From assembly GCF_000224145.3 (NCBI RefSeq), contig NC_020171.2, positions 369,251-433,250 on the forward strand: a DNA stretch of 64,000 nucleotides, read 5' to 3'. The stretch is from Ciona intestinalis. Its lineage: Eukaryota > Chordata > Ascidiacea > Phlebobranchia > Cionidae. The position numbers were made by a program, and so were the translations under genes. Positions 35,881 through 48,916 of this stretch are shown here, piece by piece. Under the pieces are notes generated by a model. It saw only the letters and a list, made by a program, of their open reading frames with translations. It was not told the origin of the DNA and searched no databases. Position 1 is the first letter of the stretch. Every line of letters starts with the position of its first letter.

Positions 35881-38135
35881 TGTCCATTCATTTTCTTTTA
35901 TAATCTTACCTGGTAGTAAATAAAGTGTAATTTTAGGAATATACAACAGTATTCTAAAGCCTTATAAAAAGTGTTTAATTGTTAAGAACATGGTTGGGAG
36001 ATATGGGATATAATTTTCTAACGGCATCCATATCTCAACAAGTAAGACTTAGACATATAGAAGTATAGTTCTTGGTGTATATGGTCTGGTTTTGTAGCGC
36101 TATAATATAAACTACGTTACTGAAATTAGATAAAGCTAGTGAGAAACTAAATATTTGTTTTCAGTCGTTTTTTTGCTAGGGCAAATCACTTACATACCAT
36201 TAATAAGTCGATAACACCGAAAACCTAGTTTAAAAATCAGAGTTTCTTTAGTAAAAATACCACATTTTAACCTGCTATAATTAATTTCTAAGCTAAAGAA
36301 TTTTAACCTGCGTTTTTTTGGTCTTAGATTCGAATCGTTACGAGCATGATAACATGGTATTTATAATACGCTCTGAATAATAGGGCTTATTACTATCGAC
36401 CAATGATTGAAATGAAAGTATATGCATATTCGGTGTCAACAGAACACGAATTGGAAGGAAAAATCGAGATGTTCCATGTCTATGGGCAATTATCGGTACT
36501 AAAATTCGAAGCAAAAATTTTTGATTTTTTTCATATTAATATTCTAATTTTGCAGAGCGTATAAAAAGGAAGTGTTGCATAATTTTATAGATTTATTGCC
36601 AGATTTTCATTCTTTATTAATATTTTATGTAAAAACTCGAAGAATACGTAGAAATTCCATGTCATAACTATGCACGTGTTTCTTTATAAATTAATCCCGC
36701 CGGAAAATTTAAAAATAATCAATAAAAGATTCTTGTTTCCTAACAATAGCGCTTATGACGAAACAATGGCGTATTAGCAATTTCTTTACAACGTAACACC
36801 TGGTCTGCTGAACTGATTTAACAGACATTGGACTTAGACTGCACCACACGGCGTTAATCTGCCGGTAATTGCGTAAAACCGGGGAAATGAGAATGTAAAT
36901 AGCTTGTTTAATACAAAAACATCTTTGATTGACCTTATTCCGTCTTATTTTTGCGTTGTTTTGTTGGAATACACCTGCTAGAATAAACTGCAGCGTATTA
37001 GAGGTCTTAAAACAGGAAAAGCCGATTAAAAGCAAACCCGTACATTTCAGCAAACATGTGTACTGTTGTACAAATCCGAACATAATAAGTTCAATGCAGC
37101 ATTGCGGAAAAGACAGGCATATTATAACGTAGCTTAATAGGCTACGACAAAATCATTACGTCCATCCGTTTAAAAGTCCCATGGATTTTGGTATACCTTT
37201 TTACTGCATTTTTAAGGTTTAAAAAACAAACTTTTTAACATATAAATAGAAAATAGTTTCAAAAAAACATTAGGAAATGCTAACAAAACAATGAAAATTT
37301 TTCTTAATTTTTATTTAGCTTTGTTGTTTTGATCAAGCTAACGTATAGTTTGCGTATGGAGAATTCACCCACGCTATAAATAACTTTCCCAATTTATTTT
37401 AGTCCGAACACCCACAATTCGAGATCACGCGCGCGCTTCGTTTGTTGTCCATCTATGACGTCATAAGACGGCAATCTGTACACAACAGAAATAAAGCACG
37501 CATCGTAATTTCATCATGGTCACATCTGCTACACGGAGACGCGCTGTTTGACTTGGTAAGTGTCCTAAACGCGAGCCACACAGCGTAGCTCACAAAAGCT
37601 CCAAGCCTGGTCGGCGCGCTTTCCATTTTGGAGCAACCAGTATCCCATTGTTTGGCACTATGTCGTAATAATACGACTTGTTTCGGCATCTGGGACGCGG
37701 TTTCGTTTCGCAAACTCAATTCGGGATAAGAAAATAAGGTTCTCGGTAATTTTATTTCAACAATAATAACAGTGTTGTGGTAGTGGTTTAACCTTACGGA
37801 AAACGACACTACGGAAAAATAGAAAACAGGTGTCTATGAACAAATCTAATCAGAAATTCTCCATAAAGGAGAATTCGGTTTATTCAATTATATACTTGCG
37901 ACGTTTAAATATACCCTAGTTTACATTTTATTTTGTAATTTTGTCATGACTTAGGAAACCAATACGTTTAAAATGGTTTTAGTGCTTAACCATACAAAAA
38001 GCAATGCTAATACGTTTTAAAGCGTCTGTTAGACGACGAACGAATTATCTTTTGTGTGTAGCACCATACAACCGCTATGATAACAAAAAGAGAAAAACAA
38101 ATACAACAATAAAGCAATATTTGATGTCTTGGACG

Positions 38136-38482
38136 TATAGTATGGTGGGGGGAGACCGGACACCTTTGGCACATATTATCAAAATATCCTGATCGTGTTT
38201 TAAACAGTTAACAACGGTCTATGGAAGTCATGAGAATAAGGTTTATATTTCTTTAAATGGTCTTTATTTACTACCAAATTGGACGAGAAAATAGAATAAA
38301 AAGGTATCCCATTCTTTCTCCACCCTAGGAATACCATATATTTTTATTATATCAATGAATGCTACGTAGTAACTCGTATAATTAGTCATAAGATTTACGA
38401 AACAGAACATCCGTGTTATAACGACTATCGTTACCCCGCCACTCAAGAATAAAACAACTTACGTTCATTCATTCATTCATTC
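38136..38482 (+). mobile_element. MITE followed by a SINE tail
   Basis: A forward MITE (38136-38328) is directly followed by SINE body and tail (38343-38482, with ATTCATTCATTCATTCAT). Confidence 0.7.
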
Positions 38483-39824
38483 ATATACGAAACTTAAACC
38501 ATATGTGTATTGTTGGTTCAAAATCCCTAATTTTAGGATTACAAGTTTAGTATTGTACAAACAGTAGGGCTAATTGCTGAAACGGAAACAGATCAACTAA
38601 GCTTGTTTATGGCCGACCGAATTAGCTTTTGTTCAATTTTCCGCGTCATTGGCATTCAGTACGGCGCAGTCTTAAAAATACACTGGTTCTTTAGCACCGT
38701 CTAGCGGATGGGTATTTTTGGACAATTTATATCGTAGGTACTAAGGCGCTATATGTTTCAATTTCGCAAGTATAACATACACAAGAATAAAATATGAAAA
38801 TTGTGACAAAATATGGCACGACAGTGCGCATCGGACGTGTTATATCGTTTCAGACGTGTCAGGTTAAAGTCACAATGCTATAAGTCGACAGTGAGCACGA
38901 GGAATATGAATGTATACAACACCCGTATTGAAATTCGACATTGAGCATGAGGTTTATTCATAAACAATCTTCCACGCTAAAACGGTAGCAGAAAAAGGTT
39001 ACATACCTTACTTACACTTTAAAACATAATATATTATGCATTTTAACCCATTAGGCATGAAGTTACTTTACTGTACTTAGTAAATAGGAATTTCAGACTT
39101 TAGCACAACCTGTAAAAAATGAAATCTTTTTACTGTACTTATAAAATTGTCGATTTATTTAACCAACGATTAAAACTTACTATATACGCGAAAGATACAC
39201 ACGATATCAAATTTTAGATCGCCGTGACGTATCGCATGCGTCATCATAAGAGTATTCTAAGCGTAAAACAAACGCCCTGAAACAATACATTACTTATTAA
39301 CAGTTTAGTTAATGTTTCGCGTTTCACAAGCTTCACACGCACATCTGCAAAAGGCTGGTACATTCTAGCAGCGTTACGACATATAGACAAGGTGTAGTTT
39401 TGAAACTAATTCAATTTTAATTTGAAGATAACTTTACCAAAGAAAATTTTCCAGTAAGTATTTTAGAAAATAAGTTAAAGAATGCATGTATTTTTTATGA
39501 TACTTTTTAAAGTTTAAAAGCAAATAGATTCGTAAAATTATGAAGCAAATAAAAGTATATTATACATCTGAAAACTATATGTTCTTAAAATCTGTAACAT
39601 AATCATAGTTTAAGTTTTTTGTTTAAATACCGTCTTATCAAAGTAAATTTTTTTCTGAATTCTTGCGGTAACTAAACAAGCAGAGGACACTTAAGTACAT
39701 AGGACCGGTGATAATAGATCCGTAGTCATATTATAAAGGGAAAGTTAAGTTTATTTTTAACTAAATTTCGAATACAACTTTTGTACCGCATATGGTTCTG
39801 TTATTTTAAGACAATATAAACAAC

Positions 39825-40018
39825 ATATAGTACGATGGGGGAAGATGGGACACCTTTTTATTCTATTTTCTCGTACATTTTCGTAGTAAAGAACATCCAA
39901 GGATTTATAAAACCTTGTCCTCGCGACTTTCATAGACCGTTGTTAATTGTTTAAAACACGATCAGGATATTTGAACATTTTGTGCAAAAGGCGTCCCATC
40001 TTTCCCCACCCCACTATA
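39825..40018 (-). mobile_element. MITE at the left edge of the duplicated NR5A segment
   Basis: Complete reverse copy. Its truncated counterpart at 41222-41400 starts inside the left terminal repeat at the N gap. Confidence 0.75.
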
Positions 40019-40283
40019 TGTTAAATTGAAGGAACATGGTCAATATTTTCAATTTCCGTCAATATTTTTTAACTCGGCAATAAAAAACATATACAGAAAT
40101 ATATAACCGTGTCCGACTCCTAAAAACTGTGAAAAAAAACCCGTAAAAATAGGTAGTATTTTGTAAAAAATAACACGAATAAAAATAGGACATTATGTAC
40201 TAACGGTATCCATCTTACCCCACAGTACTATATAGTTAGGCTTACATTCAAAATAAATGATAATTTTAAATTGTTTTTCACAA

Positions 40284-40531
40284 CTAAACATAGACTTGTT
40301 TAGTTGTGTCTTTGCCTAACTAACTGGAAACTGCCATACGGCGAGCGAGAAAACTGTAAACAGATTCCAGGTGATTTCACCCCGACATATACATTAGCGT
40401 ATAGGTTCTAAACATAGACTTGTTTAGTTGTGTCTTTGCCTAACTAACTGGAAACTGCCATACGGCGAGCGAGAAAACTGTAAACAGATTTCAGGTGATT
40501 TCACCCCGACATATACATTAGCATATAGGTT
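40284..40531 (+). repeat. 124-bp tandem duplication (2 units)
   Basis: Units begin at 40284 and 40408 and are almost identical (differences such as GATTCCAGG versus GATTTCAGG). The corresponding place in the second segment copy (~41663) has one unit, matching the second unit here, so this is a copy-number difference between the two versions. Confidence 0.9.
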
Positions 40532-40621
40532 CATGATGTACTGGAATATGTGTAGCCAATATTTCACATTTTTAATCAATACAAATTGTCAGGATTAAAG
40601 AGAGAATCAGGTTACGTGAAA

Positions 40622-40666
40622 ATGAAATATTCTTTGGACGAAGTTTGCCCAGTATGCGGTGATAAG
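40622..40666 (+). CDS. Duplicate of NR5A coding exon 1 (probably allelic)
   Basis: The 45 nt encode the first 15 residues ([15 protein letters not shown]) and are followed by GTACGT, identical to the exon at 41878-41922. The copy nearer exon 2 is taken as the real one in the model. If the duplication is real, this could serve as an alternative first exon giving the same protein. Confidence 0.7.
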
Positions 40667-41171
40667 GTACGTAGTAATGAAGTGATTTCACTTATTCACT
40701 ATATCGTGGTGTGGGGGAAGGTAGGACATATTTTTTTTCTATTTTCTCGTCACATTTGCTAGTAAAAAGAACATATTCAAAGAATTATAAAAACTATGTC
40801 CTCGCGACTCGCATAGACCGTTTTTAATTGTTTAAAACACGATCCGGCTAACGTATTAAGTGCTAACAATTTACAACGGTCCATGCGAGTCGTAAGCATA
40901 CGGTTTTATATTTCGTTAGATTTAAAAAATGTTCCATCTTTCCCCACCCTACTATATACATTCGTTGAATTTATTTTGCTGGGGCTGTAGAAGACAGATA
41001 AACCAGAAACCACTTTGGGTGTTGCGGTAATGAGAATAATCTGGTCCGAATCCTATAAGTCCTCTATCAGGACCTCACCCATATAGAACAGAATAAAATA
41101 TTGTATTAAAGTTGAGATTAGTAAAACTGAAACGTATTTGCCGTATCATACGATTTTGCAAAAATAGACCC

Positions 41172-41221
41172 NNNNNNNNNNNNNNNNNNNNNNNNNNNNN
41201 NNNNNNNNNNNNNNNNNNNNN
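41172..41221. other. Assembly gap (50 N) between two copies of one segment
   Basis: The sequence after the gap repeats what lies 1.3 kb before it, which is typical of haplotype scaffolding. Confidence 1.
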
Positions 41222-42427
41222 GGGAAGATGGACACCTTTTTATTCTATTTTCTCGTACATTTTCGTAGTAAAGAACATCCAAGGATTTATAAAACCTTGT
41301 CCTCGCGACTTTCATAGACCGTTGTTAATTGTTTAAAACACGATCAGGATATTTGAACATAATGTGCAAAAGGCGTCCCATCTTTCCCCACCCCACTATA
41401 TGTTAAATTGAAGGAACATGGTCAATATTTTCAATTTCCGTCAATATTTTTTAACTCGGCAATAAAAAACATATACAGAAATATATAACCGTGTCCGACT
41501 CCTAAAAACTGTAAAAAAAAACGTAAAAATAGGTAGTATTTTGTAAAAAATAACACGAATAAAAATAGGACATTATGTACTAACGGTATCCATCTTACCC
41601 CACAGTACTATATAGTTAGGCTTACATTCAAAATAAATGATAATTTTAAATTGTTTTTCACAACTAAACATAGACTTGTTTAGTTGTGTCTTTGCCTAAC
41701 TAACTGGAAACTGCCATACGGCGAGCGAGAAAACTGTAAACAGATTTCAGGTGATTTCACCCCGACATATACATTAGCATATAGGTTCATGATGTACTGG
41801 AATATGTGTAGCCAATATTTCACATTTTTAATCAATACAAATTGTCAGGATTAAAGAGAGAATCAGGTTACGTGAAAATGAAATATTCTTTGGACGAAGT
41901 TTGCCCAGTATGCGGTGATAAGGTACGTAGTAATGAAGTGATTTCACTTATTCACTATATCGTGGTGTGGGGGAAGGTAGGACATATTTTTTTTCTATTT
42001 TCTCGTCACATTTGCTAGTAAAAAGAACATATTCAAAGAATTATAAAAACTATGTCCTCGCGACTCGCATAGACCGTTTTTAATTGTTTAAAACACGATC
42101 CGGCTAACGTATTAAGTGCTAACAATTTACAACGGTCCATGCGAGTCGTAAGCATACGGTTTTATATTTCGTTAGATTTAAAAAATGTTCCATCTTTCCC
42201 CACCCTACTATATACATTCGTTGAATTTATTTTGCTGGGGCTGTAGAAGACAGATAAACCAGAAACCACTTTGGGTGTTGCGGTAATGAGAATAATCTGG
42301 TCCGAATCCTATAAGTCCTCTATCAGGACCTCACCCATATAGAACAGAATAAAATATTGTATTAAAGTTGAGATTAGTAAAACTGAAACGTATTTGCCGT
42401 ATCATACGATTTTGCAAAAATAGACCA
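41222..42427 (+). repeat. Second copy of the duplicated segment carrying NR5A exon 1
   Basis: It begins right after the N gap, inside a MITE, and runs to the point where identity with 39839-41171 stops (around the shared CAAAAATAGACC). It has a single 124-bp unit. Confidence 0.85.
41838..41849 (+). promoter_or_regulatory. Candidate acceptor in the NR5A leader
   Basis: CAAATTGTCAG, preceded by U-rich sequence, lies ~30 nt before the start codon and is also present in the duplicate copy. It could be a spliced-leader trans-splice site or a 5'UTR intron end. No matching donor was recognised. Confidence 0.3.
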
Positions 42428-45400
42428 AGACAGCAGATCGTGCACGGTAGTATATTATATTTACCATGTGAGCTGTTTTAAATATTAGTTTTGCTCAGTG
42501 AGTCGTTAAATCAGGATAGATAAGATTCCGCGCCACAAACAACTGTATACGTCAGCACGCATTACTGGTTTAGAAAAAAAGGTAGCCTATGTAGAGTATG
42601 GATAACTTGACGCGTATAAGCAGGACCTCATCGACGTCGAATACAACAGAACATAATATGTAAAGCTTTTTCGATTAAGTTAGAAATGACCGCTTTGGAA
42701 CGCAAAAGTGAAAATTTGCAACATAACCGTAAAAAACGAGAGTCAGTAAACAGTATGGTTAAATTTGAATTATGGACAAACTCACCGTGAATATAGCTTA
42801 TCACTGCAGCTAAGGTCCATTCTTTGAGTTTCTTGTAAATTGATAAATTGACCCGTACATTTTGAAACATATAGGAATGTACCCACAGACGTAAAGACCT
42901 GTTTCAGTTACAGTTATCTACATTTTGCCTGCGTAGATCTACAGATAGAAAACAAATTTATATTACAAAACGATAGTTGTGAACAGTTCCTAATTACGAG
43001 GTTACAAACGACCAAACCGAATATAAAAGTAATGTCTGCCTATTCACACACTGTAACAGTTTTAGCAACTTGACTGCGGGCATAAAACTGGCAACCATGG
43101 ATAAGTCACTTAAATTACCAGATACAAATGACCAAACCAAACAAAAGTCCTCTCCCCACACTGCAACAGCTTTAGCAACTAAAGTAGCTTTTGTAAGATA
43201 CGCATGAACAACTAGGCTGATATTACACAAAATAACATGACAGAAACTGCAAACAGTATTACAGAATGCTGTACATATAAGCATTGGAAATGTAGCATAT
43301 GTAAAACCCAAACCCTAATCTTTTATACATATACACATCTAACTGTAAAACAAGACACAGCACCTGACTACAGAACACAGTAAGCACTATAAGTTTCAGA
43401 AGACTTGCTCGCTTTAGGCAAAGCGCCTTGCAATCAACTCCGCGCGTTTTTTAATAAGGAGCTTATTGCTGATAAAGTGTTTGAACTATTTCAGCAAGGG
43501 ACTATAGACTACATTGTGAACTACAAAAGTGTCAAATACATATAAATATACCCAAACTGTACCAAGAAATACACACAACTTAACGCAAAAAAAACTCATG
43601 TTAAACTTGGTTTTAATAGTTATTAAAAACATGGTTTTAATAGTTATTAATTAAACTTGATAATGTATTTCAGGTATCTGGCTACCACTATGGGCTTCTG
43701 ACCTGCGAGAGCTGTAAAGGCTTTTTCAAGAGAACGGTACAGAATGGTAAGAAATACACATGCGTCCACACTAGTAAGTGTCACATTGATAAGGATCAAC
43801 GGAAAGGGTGTCAAGCTTGCCGATTCCAGAAATGTCTTCGAGTTGGGATGAAGTTAGAAGGTAAATTGTTTAGGTGTTAAAATTTATAACTCAACGGTGG
43901 AAATGAAAATTTTGTATAAGCGAACATGAAGTGTATGAATACACCATGTTGGTCTGGTGTATACGAAGTCGCCCATGATATAACTTGACATTGAGCATGA
44001 GGTGTATGAATATACTATGTGTGTTTGGTGTATAAGCAGGCACACATGTTATAACTTGACAATGAGAATGGGGTTTATGCATAGGCTACACCATGTGTAT
44101 ATGGTGTATAAAGGACACCAATAAGGGCTTGTCATAATTAATGTCTCGAAAATCTACTTTACCGGTTGAAACTCGCGCAAATACTCTTGCAAAATATCTT
44201 CAAAGCCTCCAGCTACGAACAGATAAAAGCGTTTTATATAGTATAGCACATTTATCATGGCATTTAAACTTTGTATGGCTTGTCGGTTCACAGTTCGTAC
44301 AGTTTAGGGGTAATCCGTAACTAGTTCTATTGCACAAGAAGTAGCCCTATTGCGTGGTCTAGCCTAAACACACTATAAAACCCCCAGTCTCGTGAGAAGT
44401 CCCACCACATTGGACTTTGGTTGGGTTGTGTATAACTAACGATGGGCAATAAAAGTCGTAAAAAGATCTATGTTTTATGGCATACCGGGTACATTGTTTG
44501 CTATGTTGACAGCACCCCGTTTACGTTGTGTGTATTTAAGTGAGCCCTTGCGTGCGGCCACAACATGAATTAAAATGTGGGCGGTTTCAGTTGTTTATCA
44601 AGTATAGAATAATTGCAACACTACCATTTCAAAAATCGTCAATCAAATCTTCGTAAACAAGTTAATAAAATCTAAATTAGCAAGAAATTTAAGTGACCAA
44701 ACCAACCAAAAGTCATGTCTAATTATCCACACACTGGAATAGCTTCAACAACTCGACTGTGGGCATAGGAGTAGCAACCATAGATAGGTCGCTTAAGTTC
44801 CCACCCACAAGAATATAAATGACCAAACCAACCAAAAGTCATGTCTGCTTATCCACACACCGCAATAGCTTCAGCAACTCAACAATGGGCATGGGAATGG
44901 CAACCATGGATAAATAACTTAAGTTTCAAACATACAATACATAATACCTATTTTAATTTCAGCTGTGCGTAGAGACAGAGTAAGAGGTGGCAGAAACAAG
45001 TTTGGGCCGCTTTATAAGCAAGACAGAGCACGAAAACAACGTCTTAAAGCCCTCAGTGAGGTCCATGACTCTTCAACAACAATAACAAATTTAACACTTT
45101 CCGTTGAAACAACAAAAGTTGAATTTTGTGAACCGGTTCCACTGATCCAAACACCCACACCAGTAAGTTAGAACTCTAAAGAGTTGTTAATTGTCAGCAA
45201 AAATTGTTCTTTTTATAAAAGTAAGGTCTTAAAATAAATTGTATTGAATCTATTTTATATGGGTGAGGTCCTACAGTAGGGCACACCAAAGGACCCAGGA
45301 TTTAGACCAGAGTTGACCTATTACTGTAATTATTAAGACTGCTCAAAATTCATAGATTTATACATGGTTTTGATTGTTAAACACAAAAGTGATTGCACTC

Positions 45401-48400
45401 TACTTTTGTATCTTTACCATGCAAAATAATTAAGTAGTACTAAACAGTAAACACACGATTTATAACGACTGTCATTACCCTGTCGCGCAAGGATAAATAA
45501 GTTCCATTCCTTTATTAAAAACACCTTATTGTTACAGACGAATAACGAATGTTACGTCACCCCAAGTCATGACTCTATTTGGCCTTCTTCACTTGAAAGT
45601 CCCTCCACAAGTTCTATAATGTCAGTGTTGCCACAACCTTATATATCCCATTCCCCATCACCAAACACCAGCAGTTTAGGCAGCACTGGGGACCTTACAG
45701 TGCGGAATATATCCGGAAACTCTTATATCGAACCACCAACATTTCACCCACCCCCGGATCCCATGCAGACCCATTACCCCCTATTATGGGGGGCTCACCC
45801 TGCCATGAACCCCACTTTACCCCCAACATACCTCAGTATGGGGCCAATCCCAGCCCCATACCAACTTTTACCCTTCAGCCCCAATTCTGTGATTGAGGGG
45901 TTCCAGAGGGGGTTTTACGTACCCCTACTAATTGATCAACTTCTCAAATATGAAATCGTCGAGTCAGAGGTGAGTCAGCAAAAATTCTAAAAATCAAAGA
46001 TGAATTATTTTAACTTAGTAATTAAAATTTAACTAGTTACAACATTTTCCCCCAAAACAATTATGACAAAATCAAAAATGCCCCAAATTACAAAGGTTAA
46101 AGAGAGAAAAACAATGTATAAAGTTACATATATATGGTAACTTGTATTTGGGGACGTGGTGTATGAAACAGAGCACCTGTGTTATAACCCCTGCTGTTGC
46201 TTCGCCACAAGTAGATAAATTAATGAAAAAAGTATTTATTTATAAGATATGTGCAAAAACTATTTTAGATTGTTTTTTCACGTATGCTATAAACATGAGA
46301 TATCCGAAATATAGGCATGATGTGTTTTATATTAGCTCCAATTTGGACATATAACCTTGACAAGATGTTTAAATATGACGTCATGCTTAATTGGAATCCT
46401 TACCAAGTTCCTGTAATTTCAGATAAAAACTCGTATTGGCACTTCGTTATTAGATGTTACCCACCGCAGTGACGTGTTCCAATTAATCTGCAAGATTGCT
46501 GATCAGACACTATATGCTATGGTAGAGTGGGCAAAGAAGTCGGTTTTCTTTGCAGACCTGCAGGTATTGTATGCACAGTACACAACACACAAGAATTTCT
46601 AGTAAATTTGTTGGACAAATATTTTTTTGGTTGCTCGGTAAAAACGGCTGACGATCGTATGATGTGTTTAAATTGCAATTAATTGTCCTTTGAACTTATG
46701 GTAATTTAAAATGACTGTTTTAAATTGATAGAGGATTCTATATAGTAGTCTATGTGAATTTAAAAACGGTCTAAATAGGCTTAACGAGGTTTTAAATACG
46801 TTCAAAAACATTTTAAATAAGGTTTACAAAACGGGGGTTTAAAATTTTTCCTATAAAGTTATATCTTTTACAGTTTGTTGCACTTTTTTAATACTCTATT
46901 ACACTAGTTATACCTGCCTTATAAAACCTTTAAGAAAAACTGTTACAGATCTTTAAAATTACATAAGAAGTATTACAGTTTGTTTTCTATTCACAACTTT
47001 ACATTTTTGTTATTTAAAGGTTTCTGATCAAATGAAATTACTTCAAGACAGTTGGATTGAGTTGTTAATATTGGATCATATTCAAAGACAGGTAAATAAA
47101 TAGCATTTTTTTATCTCATTGTGTCTGTAAAAAAAACACGATCTTCCGCCAAAAAATATGTATATTTTTACGTCCGAAGGACAGTTCTTGGAAAAATCGA
47201 TTATTTTAGTGGCCACGATTTTATCTGACACTTTTGCGCAATTAACCCTAGCCTATTTTTACGACTGTCATGTTACCGCTGATATCCCATTGGTTAATTT
47301 AATAATTTTGATCTTGAACAAATAAATGTAACTTGTTTATTAGTAATTAGTAAAAAGTCTGCAGCTTGTGAGTAATTATTTGATTGGAGTATTTTCTTTT
47401 CTACTTTATTACAACAAAAAAAAAAATCTTTTTTTAGAAATAATGTTTTTATTAAGTAACATTTACCTTTATTTTCTTTTATTACATCACAGTTGAAGTT
47501 GAAATCTGACTCAATAGAGTTAGTGACGGGGCATAAATTTCCTCGCGATTTAAGCAAAGTGTCGAGTCATTGCGTCATCACGTTTCGGATCCTCAAAAGG
47601 TTGATGGACCTTGAGAAAAAATTTGCAGTACTTCAAGTTGATGAGCAAGAAATTGCGTGTCTAAAATACCTCGTTCTGTTTGATACAGGTAAGACAATTT
47701 TTATAGCTGTTGTTAATATTCATATTCTAGTTCTGGAGGACATTTATAAAATAATGGGGACAGATTTATATCGTTATTATTGTTTTTTTCTGGAATAAGA
47801 AGGTATTACTTGAGTGTGTGCACTGAATAGTGTTTATTAGCTGTTCATGCTCACTGTTAAGTTATATAACATGGGTGCCTTCTTATACACAAGTCGCACG
47901 TGGCGTATTCATAAACTTATGCCCTCTGTCGAGTTATAACATGGGTGTCTTATTATACACAAGACACACATGGTGTATTTATACACCTCATGCTCACTGT
48001 CGAGTTATAACATGGGTCTTATTATACACCAGACACACATGGTGTGTTCACACACCTCATGCTCACTGTCTGGAAACTTATACGCATGTTTGTTTTTTTG
48101 ACAATCATATGACAATAGCTAAATTACAGCAGCTTTGGTGTTTAACAGAGAAATCTTAAAGGCAACAAACTGCATATAATTTAAAGTACTTACTTTTTTT
48201 AAATCACACACTGCAGGGGGCCACCATTGTGGGCAAATGTGTCTTCAGATAATATTTTGTTTTAAAAAAAAATGCTCCAAATTTTTTTCTTTGTCTAAAA
48301 GAAATTAATGTTTATAATCCAGATTTTACTTTTTAGAATCCCACACAGCAGGATGCCCCAACGTGCAGGAAAAAGTGAATGAAGCATTATGTGAGTATTC

Positions 48401-48916
48401 TAAGAAGAACTACATGGATCAACCTGACAGGTAAAATATATGAATGTAACATAATTTATCCTCACATGGCCCAAAAACGACAGTCGTTATAATACACCTT
48501 GTGCCAGCTTGCATGTTGCCAAGTATGTTACTTTGTAGGTGTTTATTTTTTAGGGGAGAATAGGTTGACTGAATAATTCAATACCATGGCACTGTTTTTT
48601 GGGTTTGATACTGCTAACATTGTCGTGAAATGTGTCCTTGCGCGAGGCAAAACCATTGTGGATATGTGTGTCCTAAAAAAAGACTTTGTTACAACAACTG
48701 TCATTCCCCTGCTATGCTATAATAAAGTTTATTGATTAAATTAAAAATAAAATATTTTTTTTTACCAGGGTGAACAAGTTGATTTTTCGCTTGTCTGAAA
48801 TCCGAGCTGTGTCCAGTCAAATAGAAGATTACCTTCATTATAAACACCATGAAGGGAAGCTCACAGAAGGGTCTTTGCTTGTCGAGTTACTAAAAGCAAG
48901 AGAAAATGGTCCATGA
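41878..48916 (+). CDS. NR5A: NR5A-type nuclear receptor (FTZ-F1/SF-1/LRH-1 family; 9 coding exons, 504 aa)
   Basis: Coding exons: 41878-41922, 43674-43860, 44963-45162, 45538-45969, 46423-46563, 47020-47091, 47493-47688, 48337-48430, 48769-48916, totalling 1515 nt with consistent phases. The DNA-binding domain covers ~9-74, with eight zinc-binding Cys (9, 12, 26, 29, 45, 51, 61, 64) and the P-box CESCKG. The FTZ-F1 box follows directly at ~79-106 ([18 protein letters not shown]), diagnostic for NR5A monomer binding to extended half-sites. A Pro/Ser-rich hinge occupies ~145-270. The ligand-binding domain spans ~275-504 and includes [18 protein letters not shown] and the AF-2 helix LLVELLKA at 492-499. 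NR5A receptors are constitutively active nuclear factors controlling steroidogenic, endodermal and metabolic genes. The intact AF-2 suggests an activator. Exon 1 sits in a duplicated segment. Confidence 0.95.
41923..43673 (+). other. First intron of NR5A
   Basis: It contains a MITE-like element (41957-42208), the end of the duplicated segment (~42427) and a copy of the ~125-bp repeat (43020-43165). The rest looks unique and AT-rich. Confidence 0.7.
43020..43165 (+). repeat. ~125-bp repeat, about one unit
   Basis: Same family as 1200-1515 (ACACTGTAACAGTTTTAGCAAC, CATGGATAAGTCACTTAAAT), in NR5A intron 1. Confidence 0.65.
43895..44120 (+). repeat. 71-bp satellite array, ~3 units, in NR5A intron
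   Basis: Diverged units (GAACATGAAGTGTATGAAT, TGGTGTATACGAAGTCGCCC), right after the second zinc-finger exon. Confidence 0.75.
44690..44935 (+). repeat. ~125-bp tandem repeat, 2 units, in NR5A intron
   Basis: Two units sharing AAATGACCAAACCAACCAAA and CATAGGAGTAGCAACCATAG, ending just before exon 3. Confidence 0.8.
47835..48075 (-). repeat. 71-bp satellite array, ~3 units, inverted, in NR5A intron
   Basis: Reverse-complement units (CATGCTCACTGTCGAGTTAT, CATGGGTGTCTTATTATACAC) between LBD exons 7 and 8. Confidence 0.8.
48437..48560 (-). mobile_element. SINE fragment in NR5A intron
   Basis: Reverse-oriented tail and body between exons 8 and 9. Confidence 0.6.

Larger units (their letters stand above)
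33859..39824. other. Intergenic region upstream of Onecut
   Basis: Six kilobases without a convincing gene. Contents: the Onecut proximal upstream region with a TATA candidate, MITEs at 35695-35880 and 38136-38328, a SINE tail at 38343-38482, a degenerate 71-bp satellite piece near 38870-38965, and otherwise apparently unique AT-rich DNA. Open frames up to ~120 codons (for example 36709-37083 and 37453-37809, minus) lack recognisable domains or exon structure. Confidence 0.5.
39839..41171 (+). repeat. First copy of a duplicated segment carrying NR5A exon 1
   Basis: This 1.33-kb block is nearly identical to 41222-42427 on the other side of an N gap. It contains a MITE, the coding first exon of the NR5A gene (40622-40666) and a second, longer MITE-like element. 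Differences are a few substitutions and small indels plus an extra 124-bp tandem unit (40284-40531). An abrupt join at an N run suggests unmerged haplotypes rather than a biological duplication. Confidence 0.85.

Noticed and set aside
36709..37083. 124-codon minus-strand frame upstream of Onecut
   Set aside because: No recognisable domain, no signal or splice pattern, and codon use is not protein-like. It is probably chance.
37453..37809. 118-codon minus-strand frame in the Onecut-NR5A interval
   Set aside because: No domain recognised and no supporting exon structure, although the segment is less AT-rich than its surroundings.
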